Notes under the pieces: model-generated
Told to the model about the DNA's origin: nothing
Seen by the model: the letters and a program-made list of their open reading frames with translations, nothing else
Database searches by the model: none
Shown here: positions 25,022 to 34,478 of the stretch, piece after piece
Layout: each line of letters starts with the position of its first letter
Numbering within the stretch: position 1 is the first letter of the stretch
NCBI GenBank assembly: GCA_028279345.1
Contig: JANQNY010000080.1
Location: 41,098-105,097 of the forward strand
Origin: Geminicoccaceae bacterium
Lineage (GTDB): Bacteria; Pseudomonadota; Alphaproteobacteria; Geminicoccales; Geminicoccaceae
Direction: 5' to 3'
Length of the DNA: 64,000 nt
Position numbers and translations under genes: made by a program

Positions 25022-26437
25022 TTGAGACATCCCGCCCTGGCTACCCAACCGACGACGCGCAGGCGCCGGTCGCGGTCGCGGTCAGATCGTTCCGCTTCCG
25101 GGACCTCACCCGACGATATCTTCGACATCGAAAACGAGCTCGACGGCGAAGACGACGTACCGCCGCCTGCCGACATCCCCGGCTCAATGAACCTCTCGGA
25201 GCTGAAGCGGCGCCCACCGGGCGAGCTGCTTCGCTACGCCGAAGAGATCGGCATCGAGAACGCGAGTACACTCAAGAAATCCGACCTCGTCTTCGCGGTC
25301 TTGAAGCAGCTCGCGCAGACGGGCGTGCCGATTCAGGGCGATGGGGTTCTGGAGATCCTGCAGGACGGCTTCGGCTTCTTGCGCACCCCCGACGTGAACT
25401 ACGTGGCCGGTCCCGACGACATCTACGTCTCGCCCAGCCAGATCAGGCGGTTCGGCCTGCGTACCGGCGATGTCGTCTCCGGCCAGGTGCGCGCGCCCAA
25501 GGAGGGCGAGCGTTACTTCGCGCTGTTGAAAGTCGACACGATCAACTTCGACGAGCCGGAAGTCGCGCGGCATCGTGTGCATTTCGAGAACCTGACGCCG
25601 TACTTCCCGACGCAGAAGCTCACGCTCGAGTTCGACGGGCAAAAGGACTTCTCGACGCGGGTGATCGAGATCGTCGCGCCGCTCGGCAAGGGGCAGCGCG
25701 CACTCATCGTCGCCCAGCCGCGCACCGGCAAGACCGTGCTCATGCAGCACATCGCGCATGCGATCACCGCGAACCACCCCGAGGTCTACCTCATCGTCCT
25801 GCTCATCGACGAGCGGCCGGAGGAGGTGACCGACATGCAGCGCACAGTTCGGGGCGAGATCGTTTCGTCGACCTTCGACGAGCCGGCATCGCGACATGTG
25901 CAGGTCGCCGAGATGGTCATCGAGAAGGCCAAGCGGCTCGTCGAGCACGGCAAGGACGTGGTGATCTTGCTCGATTCGATCACCCGTCTCGCGCGCGCGT
26001 ACAACACCGTGGTGCCTAGCTCCGGCAAGGTGCTCACCGGTGGCGTCGACGCCAACGCGCTGCAGCGGCCGAAGCGCTTCTTCGGTGCCGCCCGCAATAT
26101 CGAGGACGGCGGCTCGTTGACGATCATCGCCACCGCGCTGATCGATACCGGCTCGCGCATGGACGAAGTGATCTTCGAAGAGTTCAAGGGCACCGGTAAC
26201 GCCGAGATCGTCCTCGACCGCCGCCTGGCGGACAAGCGAACCTACCCGGCGATCGACATCAACAAGTCGGGCACCCGCAAGGAGGAGCTGCTGGTCGATC
26301 GCGCGACCCTCTCACGGATGTGGGTTTTGCGCCGCATTCTCAATCCGATGGGTGTCGGCGATGCGATGGACTTCCTCCTCGACAAGATGAAGTACGCGAA
26401 GAACAACAACGACTTCTGGGAGACGATGAACAGCTAA
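25022..26437 (+). CDS. rho: transcription termination factor Rho
   Basis: Hexameric RNA helicase. The N-terminal RNA-binding domain begins [22 protein letters not shown], then [30 protein letters not shown]; the ATPase core has the Walker A-like loop QPRTGKT (about 232-238), [13 protein letters not shown] with the Walker B region, and [11 protein letters not shown]. From TTG 25022 the protein has 471 residues with a 55-residue Arg/Ser-rich then acidic extension; an ATG at 25187 would give the classical 416-residue Rho. The extension reads like real protein, but neither start has a clear ribosome site, so the N terminus is uncertain. Confidence 0.92.
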   Translation: MRHPALATQPTTRRRRSRSRSDRSASGTSPDDIFDIENELDGEDDVPPPADIPGSMNLSELKRRPPGELLRYAEEIGIENASTLKKSDLVFAVLKQLAQTGVPIQGDGVLEILQDGFGFLRTPDVNYVAGPDDIYVSPSQIRRFGLRTGDVVSGQVRAPKEGERYFALLKVDTINFDEPEVARHRVHFENLTPYFPTQKLTLEFDGQKDFSTRVIEIVAPLGKGQRALIVAQPRTGKTVLMQHIAHAITANHPEVYLIVLLIDERPEEVTDMQRTVRGEIVSSTFDEPASRHVQVAEMVIEKAKRLVEHGKDVVILLDSITRLARAYNTVVPSSGKVLTGGVDANALQRPKRFFGAARNIEDGGSLTIIATALIDTGSRMDEVIFEEFKGTGNAEIVLDRRLADKRTYPAIDINKSGTRKEELLVDRATLSRMWVLRRILNPMGVGDAMDFLLDKMKYAKNNNDFWETMNS

Positions 26438-26711
26438 GCAGGCCCGTCGTGGTGACGGCCAAGCCGTTGGCTCACGTCAAGTTGGCCCCGCCGACCGACC
26501 CGCTCACGCTGATCTTCGCGGAAGACCCCGTCGTGTCGAACAAGTCTGCCAAATGCGATTAGCACCGGCATTGCGCTGAGCGCTTACGCGGCTTGTCTTG
26601 CACGCACGTGCTGGTTGCTCGGGCGCGACGTTGCCTGCTGCGCTGGAAACGACTAGCGCTCGCGTCGTGTGCCGGGTACGACACCGCCCAATCCAGAGGA
26701 GGAGAACGACA

Positions 26712-27266
26712 ATGACGGGTTGCCGTCGCTGGGCGCTCGCGTTGGGCGCCGTTATTGTTCTGGCATTTGCTACGACGCCGCGCGTGGAAGCAGCGGATGC
26801 TGCGACCATCAACGCGAAGATCGATGCGGCTCTAGTCGAGCTCGAGCAGACCACGCCGGGCGCGAACACGCTGCTGACGACCGCCAAGGGCGTGCTCGTC
26901 ATGCCCGACATCACCAAGGCGGGCTTCATCCTCGGCGGCGAGTACGGCGAAGGGGGTCTGCGCGTCGATGGCGAGACGGTCGCCTATTACTCGATCGCGG
27001 GCGGTTCCTTCGGTTTTCAGGCGGGCGTACAGAACGTCAGCCAGGCGCTCTTCTTCATGACTGACGAGTCGCTGCGGAAGTTCCAGGACGCCAACGGCTG
27101 GCAAGCCGGCATCGACGCCGAGGTCACGCTGGTCAAGGCCGGTGCCAATCTGAGCGCCGATACGACCAAGACGAACCAGCCGGTCATCGCCGTCGTCTTT
27201 GGCCAGAACGGCCTGATGGCGGGTGCGAGCCTCGAGGGCGCCAAGTACACGCGAATCGAGCGCTGA
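26712..27266 (+). CDS. exported SYLF/YSC84-type lipid-binding protein
   Basis: Protein of 184 residues with a Sec signal peptide (WALALGAVIVLAFATTPRVEA) and one SYLF domain: TTAKGVLVMPDITKAGFILGGEYGEGGLRVDGETVAYYSIAGGSFGFQAGVQ and, near the C terminus, VIAVVFGQNGLMAGASLEGAKYTRI. SYLF domains bind phosphoinositides or other lipids; bacterial exported members are of unknown role in the envelope. A strong GGAGGAG site precedes ATG 26712. The 274-base gap after rho shows no other gene. Confidence 0.87.
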   Translation: MTGCRRWALALGAVIVLAFATTPRVEAADAATINAKIDAALVELEQTTPGANTLLTTAKGVLVMPDITKAGFILGGEYGEGGLRVDGETVAYYSIAGGSFGFQAGVQNVSQALFFMTDESLRKFQDANGWQAGIDAEVTLVKAGANLSADTTKTNQPVIAVVFGQNGLMAGASLEGAKYTRIER

Positions 27267-27301
27267 CACGCTAGCCGGCGCGACACCCAGCCAGCGAGCC
27301 G

Positions 27302-27805
27302 ATGCGCGAGCATAGGTTCAACCTGCCCGATGCGCTCGTTCGCTGGTTCATGCGCTTAGGCTTCCCGGTTCGACAGGCCGTCAAGCGCCGCCTCGGTTTG
27401 GCGCACGGCGGCGCCTTTCTGGCGATGCGGACGGCGCACGATCTCCTGGTCGTGCGCCATTCCTATCGGCCTGGGTTCGACTTTCCCGGCGGCGGTCTGC
27501 GCAGCGCACGCGAGGATCCTCGCGACGCTGCGGCGCGGGAGACTGTCGAAGAGCTGGGCGTTTCGGTCGTCGCAACGGATCTCCGCTATCTCGGTATCGT
27601 ACGCCGGGGCTTTCGAGGTGCGCACGATCGCGACCATCTCTTCGAGTGGCGCTGCGACGCGTTGCCGGCCGTGCGTGTGGACAACCGAGAGGTCGTCTGG
27701 GCCGGTCCCCTGTCAGAGACCAACGCGTCCAGGACCGATCTGGAGATCACCGTCCGTTGGTACCTGCGGCGACACGCCAGGGATCTCGATCTTCGCTATT
27801 GCTGA
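27302..27805 (+). CDS. NUDIX hydrolase
   Basis: Protein of 167 residues with a complete Nudix box, GGGLRSAREDPRDAAARETVEELGV, which fits GX5EX7REUXEEXGU and supplies the Mg-binding glutamates. The N-terminal 35 residues (FNLPDALVRWFMRLGFPVRQAVKRR) form a basic amphipathic helix. The substrate, a nucleoside diphosphate derivative, cannot be told. ATG 27302 is 35 bases after the SYLF gene, so cotranscription is possible. Confidence 0.85.
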   Translation: MREHRFNLPDALVRWFMRLGFPVRQAVKRRLGLAHGGAFLAMRTAHDLLVVRHSYRPGFDFPGGGLRSAREDPRDAAARETVEELGVSVVATDLRYLGIVRRGFRGAHDRDHLFEWRCDALPAVRVDNREVVWAGPLSETNASRTDLEITVRWYLRRHARDLDLRYC

Positions 27806-27850
27806 CGTTCGACCTGTCGGCGTAGACCACGCGCAACAGGCGGACTGTGC

Positions 27851-28060
27851 TCAGTGCGCGTCGACGCCCTGAATGTCCTGCTGACCCAAGAAGGCGAAGG
27901 CGAGCTCACGGGTCGCCGCCATCGCGACGACGGTTCCGTGCTGGTCGTGGATCGCGTACATCCGCTTGCCGTCCTGATCGACGGGCTTCACATAGGCAGC
28001 GGCGACGGGAAAGACGTGAGCGACGGCGGGCGTCGCGACAGGCGTGTGTTCTTGCTGCAT
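27851..28060 (-). CDS. DUF1150 family protein
   Basis: Protein of 69 residues with the DUF1150 core AYVKPVDQDGKRMYAIHDQHGTVVAMAATRELAFAFLGQQD. The family is nearly limited to Alphaproteobacteria and is often found beside small heat-shock genes, but no hsp20 gene is present here. ATG 28060 has a textbook AGGAG seven bases upstream; an ATG at 28078 lacks one. It diverges from maf. Confidence 0.75.
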   Translation of the reverse strand: MQQEHTPVATPAVAHVFPVAAAYVKPVDQDGKRMYAIHDQHGTVVAMAATRELAFAFLGQQDIQGVDAH

Positions 28061-28210
28061 GACGATCTCCTGTGTCATCGACCCGCGCGCGGCATCGACG
28101 ACGTCTAGGCCGTGCTTCGGACCCGATCGGCATCCGAAGCTACATTCCACATGCCTTAATTTGGGGCGCGGCGCTTGGCGTACAAGGCACAGGCGGGAGG
28201 GACGCCGGCG

Positions 28211-28837
28211 GTGACGACACTCCAGCAAGCGACGCCGCGGTTGGTCCTGGCGTCCGCTAGCCCGGCACGCGGGGCGCTGCTCGCCGCCGCTGGCCTCGCG
28301 GTCGAGCAGCGACCGGTCGCCGTCGACGAGGCGCTCGTCCGCGAGAGCTTGGCTGCGGACAAGGTCGAAGGTGCCGAGGCGGCGGTGGCACTCGCCAGCC
28401 TCAAGGGCGAACGCGCAGCTGCTGTCGCGGCGCCGGACGAGCTGGTGATCGCCGCGGATCAACTGCTCGAGACCGCCGACGGGGCCTGGCTCGACAAGCC
28501 GCTCACGACCGATGGTCTAAGCGCACAACTCGGGCGTTTGGCCGGTGCGACGCACCAACTGCACACGGCGGCCGTATTGTTCCGTGGTGGGACGCGCGTC
28601 TGGCACCACGTGGCGAGCCCGCTCGTGACGCTCAGGCCCCTCACCCCTGCCTTCATCGAGCGCTATGTCGAGGCGGCTGGTCCGACGCTCCTCGGCTGCG
28701 TCGGCGGCTATCAGGTCGAAGGGCTCGGCGCGCATATACTCTCCGGCGTGCGTGGCGACTTCCACGCTGTCCAGGGGCTGCCCTTGCTGCCGCTGGTCGC
28801 AGCGTTGCGCACACAAGGCGCGTTGGTGGATCTCTAG
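28211..28837 (+). CDS. maf: Maf-type nucleotide pyrophosphatase
   Basis: Protein of 208 residues with the Maf start RLVLASASPARGALLAAAGL, the catalytic-acid region PDELVIAADQLLETADGAWLDKP, and GCVGGYQVEGLGAHILSGVRGDFHAVQGLPL. Maf proteins hydrolyse non-canonical or house-cleaning NTPs. The usual Ser-Pro-Arg-Arg near the start is SPARG here, a modest deviation. GTG 28211 follows a GGGAGGG site. In many Alphaproteobacteria maf leads a maf-aroE-coaE-dnaQ cluster; here aroE is absent and a large hairpin repeat fills the short gap. Confidence 0.87.
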   Translation: MTTLQQATPRLVLASASPARGALLAAAGLAVEQRPVAVDEALVRESLAADKVEGAEAAVALASLKGERAAAVAAPDELVIAADQLLETADGAWLDKPLTTDGLSAQLGRLAGATHQLHTAAVLFRGGTRVWHHVASPLVTLRPLTPAFIERYVEAAGPTLLGCVGGYQVEGLGAHILSGVRGDFHAVQGLPLLPLVAALRTQGALVDL

Positions 28838-28866
28838 ATGCTGGCGCTCGTCACGCGTGACCCGTG

Positions 28867-28937
28867 CCACCCACGCCCCCTCCCTTCCGCCCGCGAGCGT
28901 GCGATGCCGTCGGGTGAAAGGGCGGGGGTGTGGGTGG
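28867..28937. repeat. long palindromic repeat, copy 1
   Basis: Arms 28867-28893 and 28911-28937 are complementary over 27 bases with a few wobble or mismatched pairs, around a 17-base loop. Arms and loop are nearly the same as in the copy at 36909-36981. In RNA this would make a very stable hairpin in the gap between maf and coaE. It may be a REP-like mobile palindrome and could also slow or end transcription. Confidence 0.75.
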
Positions 28938-28963
28938 TTCGAGCCAGCTTAGAACGCTTCTAG

Positions 28964-29584
28964 ATGTTGGTCCTCGGTCTCACCGGCTCCATCGCCATGG
29001 GCAAATCGACGACGGCCGAGATGTTCAAAGGTTTCGGCGTGCCTGTCTTCGACGCCGATCTGGCGGTGCACGACCTGATGGCGCCGCAGGGTGCGGCGGT
29101 GGCGGCGGTGCTTCAGATCTTTCCAGCCACGGGCAGCCTCGCGGAGGGTATCGATCGGAAGCGGCTCGGGGCGGCGGTGATCGGTGACGCGCCGGCCCTC
29201 GAACGGCTGGAGGGGATCCTTCACCCGCTGGTGCGCCGTGCCGAGCGGCGCTTTCTGGCGCTCGCGCGTCGCAATGGCGATCAGGCCGCCCTGCTCGACA
29301 TCCCGCTCCTGTTCGAGACGGGCGGCGCGCGGCGCTGCGATGCGACGGTGGTCGTGAGCGCGCCGCCACACGTGCAGGCGCAGCGCGCCCTCGCCCGACC
29401 CGGCATGTCGCCAGAGAAGCTCGAAGCGATCCGCGCGCGCCAGCTTGCCGATCGGGAGAAGCGCCGGCGCGCCGACTTCGTGGTCCGCACGGGTAGCGGC
29501 CGCGCCCTGGCGCTTGCCGACGTCGCCCGCGTCATGGCAAGCCTCGAGCGGTGGGGAAATGGCGAGGGATTAAGGCAAGAATGA
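28964..29584 (+). CDS. coaE: dephospho-CoA kinase
   Basis: Protein of 206 residues with P-loop GLTGSIAMGKSTTAEMF (Walker A GSIAMGKS), the VFDAD aspartate motif, HPLVR, and the LLDIPLLFETGG stretch of CoaE. It phosphorylates the ribose 3'-OH of dephospho-CoA, the last step of CoA synthesis in the cytoplasm. The Ala in GSIAMGKS replaces the usual Gly but the P-loop stays intact. Its stop overlaps the dnaQ start (ATGA). Confidence 0.92.
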   Translation: MLVLGLTGSIAMGKSTTAEMFKGFGVPVFDADLAVHDLMAPQGAAVAAVLQIFPATGSLAEGIDRKRLGAAVIGDAPALERLEGILHPLVRRAERRFLALARRNGDQAALLDIPLLFETGGARRCDATVVVSAPPHVQAQRALARPGMSPEKLEAIRARQLADREKRRRADFVVRTGSGRALALADVARVMASLERWGNGEGLRQE

Positions 29585-30261
29585 GCCGCGAAATCGTGCT
29601 CGACACCGAAACCACCGGTCTCAACCCGGAGGCCGGCGACCGGCTGGTCGAGATTGCCTGCGTCGAGCTGGTGAACCATGTTCCCTCAGGCAACACCTAT
29701 CATCAGTACATTAACCCCGAGCGGGCGATGTCGGCCGAGGCCTTTGCCATCCATGGGCTCGGCGACGACCTCTTGGCTGAGCAGCCCGTATTCGCCGACG
29801 TCGTCGACACGTTCCTCGCGTTCGTCGGCGACGCCACGCTGGTGATCCACAACGCGCCCTTCGACATTCGCTTCCTCGACCACGAGCTCGGCCGTTGCGG
29901 CCGGCCGCTTTTCGGCATCGAGCGGGCCGTGGACACGCTGGACATGGCGCGGCGCCGCTTCCCGGGCGCGCCGGCGAGCCTGGATGCGCTCTGCAAGCGC
30001 TTCGAGGTCGACGCCAGCGGCCGCACCAAGCATGGTGCCTTGATCGACTGCGAGCTCTTGGCCGAGGTCTACCTGCACCTCATCGGCGGCCGGCAGCCCG
30101 GCCTCGCGCTGAGCGTTGTGGCGGATGATGCCGGCGACCGCGACCGACCGCGCCGCGCGCCGCGCCCACCCCGCCCGCATGCGCCGAATGCGGCCGAGCT
30201 CGAAGCGCATCGGGCGTTCATCGCCACGCTCGAGGATCCGCTATGGGCCAAGCTCGACTGA
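29581..30261 (+). CDS. dnaQ: DNA polymerase III epsilon subunit (proofreading)
   Basis: DEDDh 3'-5' exonuclease of 226 residues: Exo I REIVLDTETTGL, Exo II VIHNAPFDIRFLDHEL, Exo III HGALIDCELLAEVYL, with the catalytic Asp-Glu-Asp-His-Asp set. The linker after residue 180 is Pro/Arg-rich (DRPRRAPRPPRPHAPN) and ends in a short helix that probably contacts the polymerase. It is coupled to coaE, and its last 21 bases overlap the 3' end of the MFS gene on the other strand. Confidence 0.92.
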   Translation: MSREIVLDTETTGLNPEAGDRLVEIACVELVNHVPSGNTYHQYINPERAMSAEAFAIHGLGDDLLAEQPVFADVVDTFLAFVGDATLVIHNAPFDIRFLDHELGRCGRPLFGIERAVDTLDMARRRFPGAPASLDALCKRFEVDASGRTKHGALIDCELLAEVYLHLIGGRQPGLALSVVADDAGDRDRPRRAPRPPRPHAPNAAELEAHRAFIATLEDPLWAKLD

Positions 30262-31458
30262 CCTCTGGTCGCTGGGCGCCTCCCGCAGTGCGCCGGTGAG
30301 CAGCACCAGCATGACGAGCGCCGAGCCGAGCACGGCTGCTGTCGCCGGCCAGCCGAACGCATCGTAGACGAGGCCCAGCATGAAGGCGCCTGTGAGGCCG
30401 CCCAGGTAGTACGACGTCAGGTAGAGGCCGTTGGCAGCGGCATGATCGCGCTTCGCGGTGCGGCCGACGAAGGCCGTGACGGCGGCCTGGGCAAGGAAGG
30501 TGGCGATGCCGATCACGGTGAGGCCAGCCAGCACTGCCGGAAGCGACGGCAGCGCGCTTGCCGCCACGCCCGCGAGGGCGGCGAGCGTCGCAGCGACGAG
30601 CGTCGGTCGCGCGCCAAACGCACCGACAACCTTGCCGGCAAATGGAGTTGTGACCACGGCTGGCAGGAAGACGAGATAGACGAGGCCCAGCGCCGCCGGT
30701 GCAACCCCGAGCTGGGGGCCGACCAGCCAGAAGTTGACGTAGGTGTAGACGCCCACGAAGACGAACAGGAGCAGGAAGCCGATGGCGAAGCTCGCCCGCA
30801 GCCGCGGCTCCGCCCAGTGGTCTCGCCAGGAGGCGAACGGGGAACGGCCGGCGGGACCCTGCGGTAGCTGGTCGTGCAAGACATACCAGGCGAGCAGCGC
30901 GCCTGCCGCGTTCAGGACCGCGAAACCGAGGAAGCTCGCCTGCACGCCCACAACGTCGGCGAGCCCAGACGCGATCAACCGGCCGACGAGGTTGGCGACG
31001 ACGTTGCCGGTGACGTAGGCGGCCATGGCACCGGCCGCAGCGGTCTTGTCGCAACGCTCCGAGAGATAGGTCATCGTCAGCGTGAAGGCGGCCGCCATGC
31101 AGGCACCCTGCCAGATCCTCAAGAGGCCGAAGACGAGGACGTCGTCGGTGAAGGCGAGCAGAAAGGTCGGTGCCGACAGCATGGCGAGGCTGAGCCAGAC
31201 GCCTCGGCGACGGTCGATGCGATCCGAATAGTAGGCGACGACGAGGCCCGCGAGCACCATGCCGATGGTGCTCGCGTTGACCGCCAGGCCCATCGTGCCC
31301 GGCTCGACCCCGTAAAGTGCCGTGAGCCGAGGCAGAATGGCCTGTGCGCCGAACAGGTCGACGAGGGTTAGGAAGGCGATCACGCCGATCACGACGCCGC
31401 GCCGCCAGACATCGATCGGGGTCATCCCCCCCAGCAGGTCAACGCGCGTCGTTGCCAT
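30241..31458 (-). CDS. MFS transporter (YnfM-like)
   Basis: Twelve-helix carrier of 405 residues with the loop [16 protein letters not shown] in place of the usual MFS motif A, and [42 protein letters not shown], which resembles the YnfM branch of predicted exporters. The substrate is unknown. It converges on dnaQ with a 21-base overlap at the 3' ends. A cupin gene with a signal peptide lies 25 bases upstream in the same direction, so the two may be cotranscribed. Confidence 0.82.
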   Translation of the reverse strand: MATTRVDLLGGMTPIDVWRRGVVIGVIAFLTLVDLFGAQAILPRLTALYGVEPGTMGLAVNASTIGMVLAGLVVAYYSDRIDRRRGVWLSLAMLSAPTFLLAFTDDVLVFGLLRIWQGACMAAAFTLTMTYLSERCDKTAAAGAMAAYVTGNVVANLVGRLIASGLADVVGVQASFLGFAVLNAAGALLAWYVLHDQLPQGPAGRSPFASWRDHWAEPRLRASFAIGFLLLFVFVGVYTYVNFWLVGPQLGVAPAALGLVYLVFLPAVVTTPFAGKVVGAFGARPTLVAATLAALAGVAASALPSLPAVLAGLTVIGIATFLAQAAVTAFVGRTAKRDHAAANGLYLTSYYLGGLTGAFMLGLVYDAFGWPATAAVLGSALVMLVLLTGALREAPSDQRSVELGP

Positions 31459-31483
31459 TCTCGTCGCCCCTCGGCGGCCGGCG

Positions 31484-31909
31484 TCACATCGCTTCTTGGA
31501 AGATATCGACGGCGATCATCTTGACCGGCACGTCGCCCTGGTTCTCCCACCAGTGCGCCACGCCGAGCGCTTCGATCGAGACACTACCCGGGCCGTGCAG
31601 CTTGGGCTCCGTCGTGTCGCTCCGATGCTCGATGAGCTCGCCCTCCAGGAAGTAGATCATCGCCGGCCGGTTCGTGTGGCTGTGCACCGGCACGATGCCG
31701 CCCGGCTCGACGGTCCAATGGCGCAGACGGAGCGTGCGGCCGTCCATGCCCTCGATCTCGGGGCCGAGATCGATCGCGCCGATGGTTTCGGCGTTGAGGC
31801 CCTGGCCCTGCCGCGGGCCGTCGAAGTCTGTCGCGCGGACATGGCCGGCAACGAGGGCGGCGGTGCCGATGCCGACGAACGCGGTGACGGCGAGGCGACG
31901 GAAACGCAT
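31484..31909 (-). CDS. exported cupin protein
   Basis: Protein of 141 residues with a signal peptide ([21 protein letters not shown]) and one cupin domain: [26 protein letters not shown] with two histidines and a glutamate, and the second motif around [21 protein letters not shown]. It should act in the periplasm. The substrate is unknown. It sits just upstream of the MFS gene and diverges from icd over a 204-base gap that probably carries both promoters. Confidence 0.82.
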   Translation of the reverse strand: MRFRRLAVTAFVGIGTAALVAGHVRATDFDGPRQGQGLNAETIGAIDLGPEIEGMDGRTLRLRHWTVEPGGIVPVHSHTNRPAMIYFLEGELIEHRSDTTEPKLHGPGSVSIEALGVAHWWENQGDVPVKMIAVDIFQEAM

Positions 31910-32113
31910 GGTGAGGCTCCTGGTGAGGATCGGGACGCCCCTCCGACGTCGCGTCCTCCATCGCGGTTACGCGCTGCACCGGAGCAGCGACGCTCACGAC
32001 GGCGTGTAGGGGCAACGGGTCGCTACTCTGGTCGCGTTTCGGAGGCTTCGGGCGTCGGCTACCTACGCCCGACGGCTGCTGGAAGCGCGGAAGTCGTCAA
32101 GCGGAGGGCACCC

Positions 32114-33331
32114 ATGGCAAAGATCAGCGTGAAGAACCCGGTCGTCGAGCTCGATGGCGACGAGATGACCCGGATCATCTGGGCATTCATCAAAGAGAAG
32201 CTGATCCTGCCCTATCTCGATATCGATCTGCTCTACTACGACCTGTCGATCCAGCATCGGGACGCCACCGACGACCAAGTGACGGTCGATGCGGCCAACG
32301 CGATCAAGGCGCACAATGTCGGCGTCAAATGCGCGACCATCACGCCGGACGAGCAGCGGGTCGAGGAGTTCGGTCTCAAGCAGATGTGGCGATCGCCCAA
32401 CGGCACGATCCGCAACATCCTGGGCGGGACCGTGTTCCGCGAGCCAATTCTCTGCTCGAACGTGCCGCGTCTCGTCCCCGGCTGGACCCAGCCGATGGTG
32501 ATCGGCCGGCATGCCTTCGGCGATCAGTATCGCGCCACCGACTTCGTCGTCCCGAGCGCCGGCACGTTGACGATGACGTTTCAGCCCGCCGACGGCTCGG
32601 CACCGATGGAATTCGACATCTTCGACTTCCCGGCCGGGGGCGTCGCGATGGGCATGTACAATCTCGATGAGAGCATTCGTGATTTCGCGCGCGCCAGCTT
32701 CAACTACGGTCTCAATCGCGACTATCCTGTCTATCTCTCGACCAAGAATACGATCCTCAAGAAGTACGACGGCCGCTTCAAGGACCTGTTCCAGGACGTG
32801 TTCGACGCCGAGTTTGCCGATCGGTTCAAGGCACAGGGGCTCACCTACGAGCATCGGCTCATCGACGACATGGTCGCCTGCGCGATGAAATGGTCCGGCG
32901 GGTTCGTCTGGGCGTGCAAGAACTATGATGGTGACGTGCAGTCGGACACCGTCGCCCAGGGCTTCGGCTCACTCGGCCTCATGACGTCGGTGCTCATGAC
33001 GCCGGACGGCGGCACCGTGGAGGCCGAGGCGGCACACGGCACGGTCACCCGGCACTACCGTCAGCACCAAGCGGGCAAGGAGACCTCGACCAACCCGATC
33101 GCCTCGATCTTCGCCTGGACACGCGGCCTTGCCTATCGCGCGAAGATCGACGGCACGCCGGAGCTGGAAGCCTTTGCCACCACGCTGGAGCAGGTCTGCG
33201 TCGATATGGTCGAGAGCGGCAAGATGACCAAGGACCTGGCAGTGCTCATCGGGCCAGATCAGGCGTGGCTCACCACGAGCCAGTTCCTCGATGCCGTCGA
33301 CGCGGGGTTGCGCGCACGCTTGGCTGCCTGA
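32114..33331 (+). CDS. icd: NADP-dependent isocitrate dehydrogenase
   Basis: Protein of 405 residues of the eukaryote-like subfamily [37 protein letters not shown], substrate loop KSP-equivalent [22 protein letters not shown], metal ligands in [31 protein letters not shown], and NADP contacts in [14 protein letters not shown]. It makes 2-oxoglutarate and NADPH in the TCA cycle. This form is the usual one in Alphaproteobacteria. ATG 32114 begins at the family start. It is monocistronic; the gap up to 33627 is AT-rich and holds no gene. Confidence 0.95.
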   Translation: MAKISVKNPVVELDGDEMTRIIWAFIKEKLILPYLDIDLLYYDLSIQHRDATDDQVTVDAANAIKAHNVGVKCATITPDEQRVEEFGLKQMWRSPNGTIRNILGGTVFREPILCSNVPRLVPGWTQPMVIGRHAFGDQYRATDFVVPSAGTLTMTFQPADGSAPMEFDIFDFPAGGVAMGMYNLDESIRDFARASFNYGLNRDYPVYLSTKNTILKKYDGRFKDLFQDVFDAEFADRFKAQGLTYEHRLIDDMVACAMKWSGGFVWACKNYDGDVQSDTVAQGFGSLGLMTSVLMTPDGGTVEAEAAHGTVTRHYRQHQAGKETSTNPIASIFAWTRGLAYRAKIDGTPELEAFATTLEQVCVDMVESGKMTKDLAVLIGPDQAWLTTSQFLDAVDAGLRARLAA

Positions 33332-33627
33332 CCGTCCGGCGTCGGTAGGTCTCGGGCGCGCGGCCTCTCGGTGTAATCGATCGTCCATCCGCGAGCGAGC
33401 TTTCGAGGTTAGTCTCTAAAATTCCTCGGAAGTTCGCTCAATATTTTCCTAAGAGAAACAAAGAACTACTTGTAATTGATTGATTTAATAGTTGATTCCG
33501 CGTTGAGGTTGTAATAGAGCGGGTGGGTAGGCCCTTCGCGCCTGCCTCCCTGACAGTTCCCGAACGGTTGCCGCCGGCGGGTCTCTTTCGGGAGGCGCCG
33601 ATCGCTTCTGAAACTGGGGGAACCCCG

Positions 33628-33840
33628 ATGTACGATCTGCACCTCCTCGCCGATGCGCCGATCGTTGCTAGCGAGCCTGAGCCCGAGCGTCAGGACCTCG
33701 AGCCACAGGATCGGCTGGTCACTGCCGCGATCCTGGCGGCCACCGCCTTCCGTTTGAAAGACATGGAGGGGCTGCTGCTCGCTCTGCGCGCGCTGGTCGA
33801 TGCCGTGAGCCGGTTCGAGCGCGGTCGGGACGCCGCTTGA
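33628..33840 (+). CDS. small acidic helical protein upstream of hslV
   Basis: Protein of 70 residues with an acidic middle (EPEPERQDLEPQD) and a helical C-terminal half (AAILAATAFRLKDMEGLLLALRALVDAVSRF). No family is recognised, and no signal peptide or membrane helix is seen. A GGGGG run lies just before ATG 33628. It is 68 bases upstream of hslV in the same direction and may be part of that unit. The AT-rich stretch 33410-33520 before it is a likely promoter region. Confidence 0.55.
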   Translation: MYDLHLLADAPIVASEPEPERQDLEPQDRLVTAAILAATAFRLKDMEGLLLALRALVDAVSRFERGRDAA

Positions 33841-33908
33841 CCTCAGCTTGACGCCTTCCTGAACGGGCACCACATGCCGCGTTGTCGGCATCTCCCTGGA
33901 GCCCCTTC

Positions 33909-34478
33909 TTGACGCAAGCGCACCCGGCGGCAGCCGCCGCCGACCTTCTGCACGGCACCACCATCGTCTCCGTCCGCAAAGGCCAGCAAGTCGTCGTCGC
34001 CGGCGACGGGCAGGTCAGCCTCGGCAGTACCGTCATCAAGGCGGGTGCGCGCAAGGTGCGTCGCCTGCGATCCGACGTCATCTGCGGCTTCGCCGGCTCG
34101 ACCGCGGATGCGCTGACCTTGCTCGAACGGTTGGAAGCGAAGCTCGAGCGCCATCCGGGTCAGCTCAAGCGCGCCTGTGTTGAGCTCGCCAAGGACTGGC
34201 GCACCGACCGCTATCTGCGGCGGCTGGAGGCGATGATGATCGTCTGCGACGCCGACGAGACGCTGCTCCTGACCGGCGTCGGCGACGTGCTCGAGCCCGA
34301 GGACGGTTGCGCCGGCATCGGCTCGGGCGGTTCATTCGCTTTGGCCGCCGCGCGCGCGCTGCTCGACGTCGAGGATCACGATGCGGAGGCGATCGCCCGC
34401 AAGGCGATGGCGATCGCCGCCGACATCTGCGTCTACACCAATGGCAACGTCGTCGTCGAAAAGCTGGAACGCGCATGA
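33909..34478 (+). CDS. hslV: HslV protease subunit
   Basis: Threonine protease of the HslUV complex, 189 residues. The mature enzyme starts at Thr17 ([25 protein letters not shown]) with the catalytic threonine and the lysine of [25 protein letters not shown]; the C-terminal half has [18 protein letters not shown]. No ATG is in reach: the best start is TTG 33909 with GGAG ten bases upstream, giving a 16-residue propeptide. The stop overlaps the hslU start (ATGA), so the peptidase and its ATPase are cotranslated. Confidence 0.92.
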   Translation: MTQAHPAAAAADLLHGTTIVSVRKGQQVVVAGDGQVSLGSTVIKAGARKVRRLRSDVICGFAGSTADALTLLERLEAKLERHPGQLKRACVELAKDWRTDRYLRRLEAMMIVCDADETLLLTGVGDVLEPEDGCAGIGSGGSFALAAARALLDVEDHDAEAIARKAMAIAADICVYTNGNVVVEKLERA

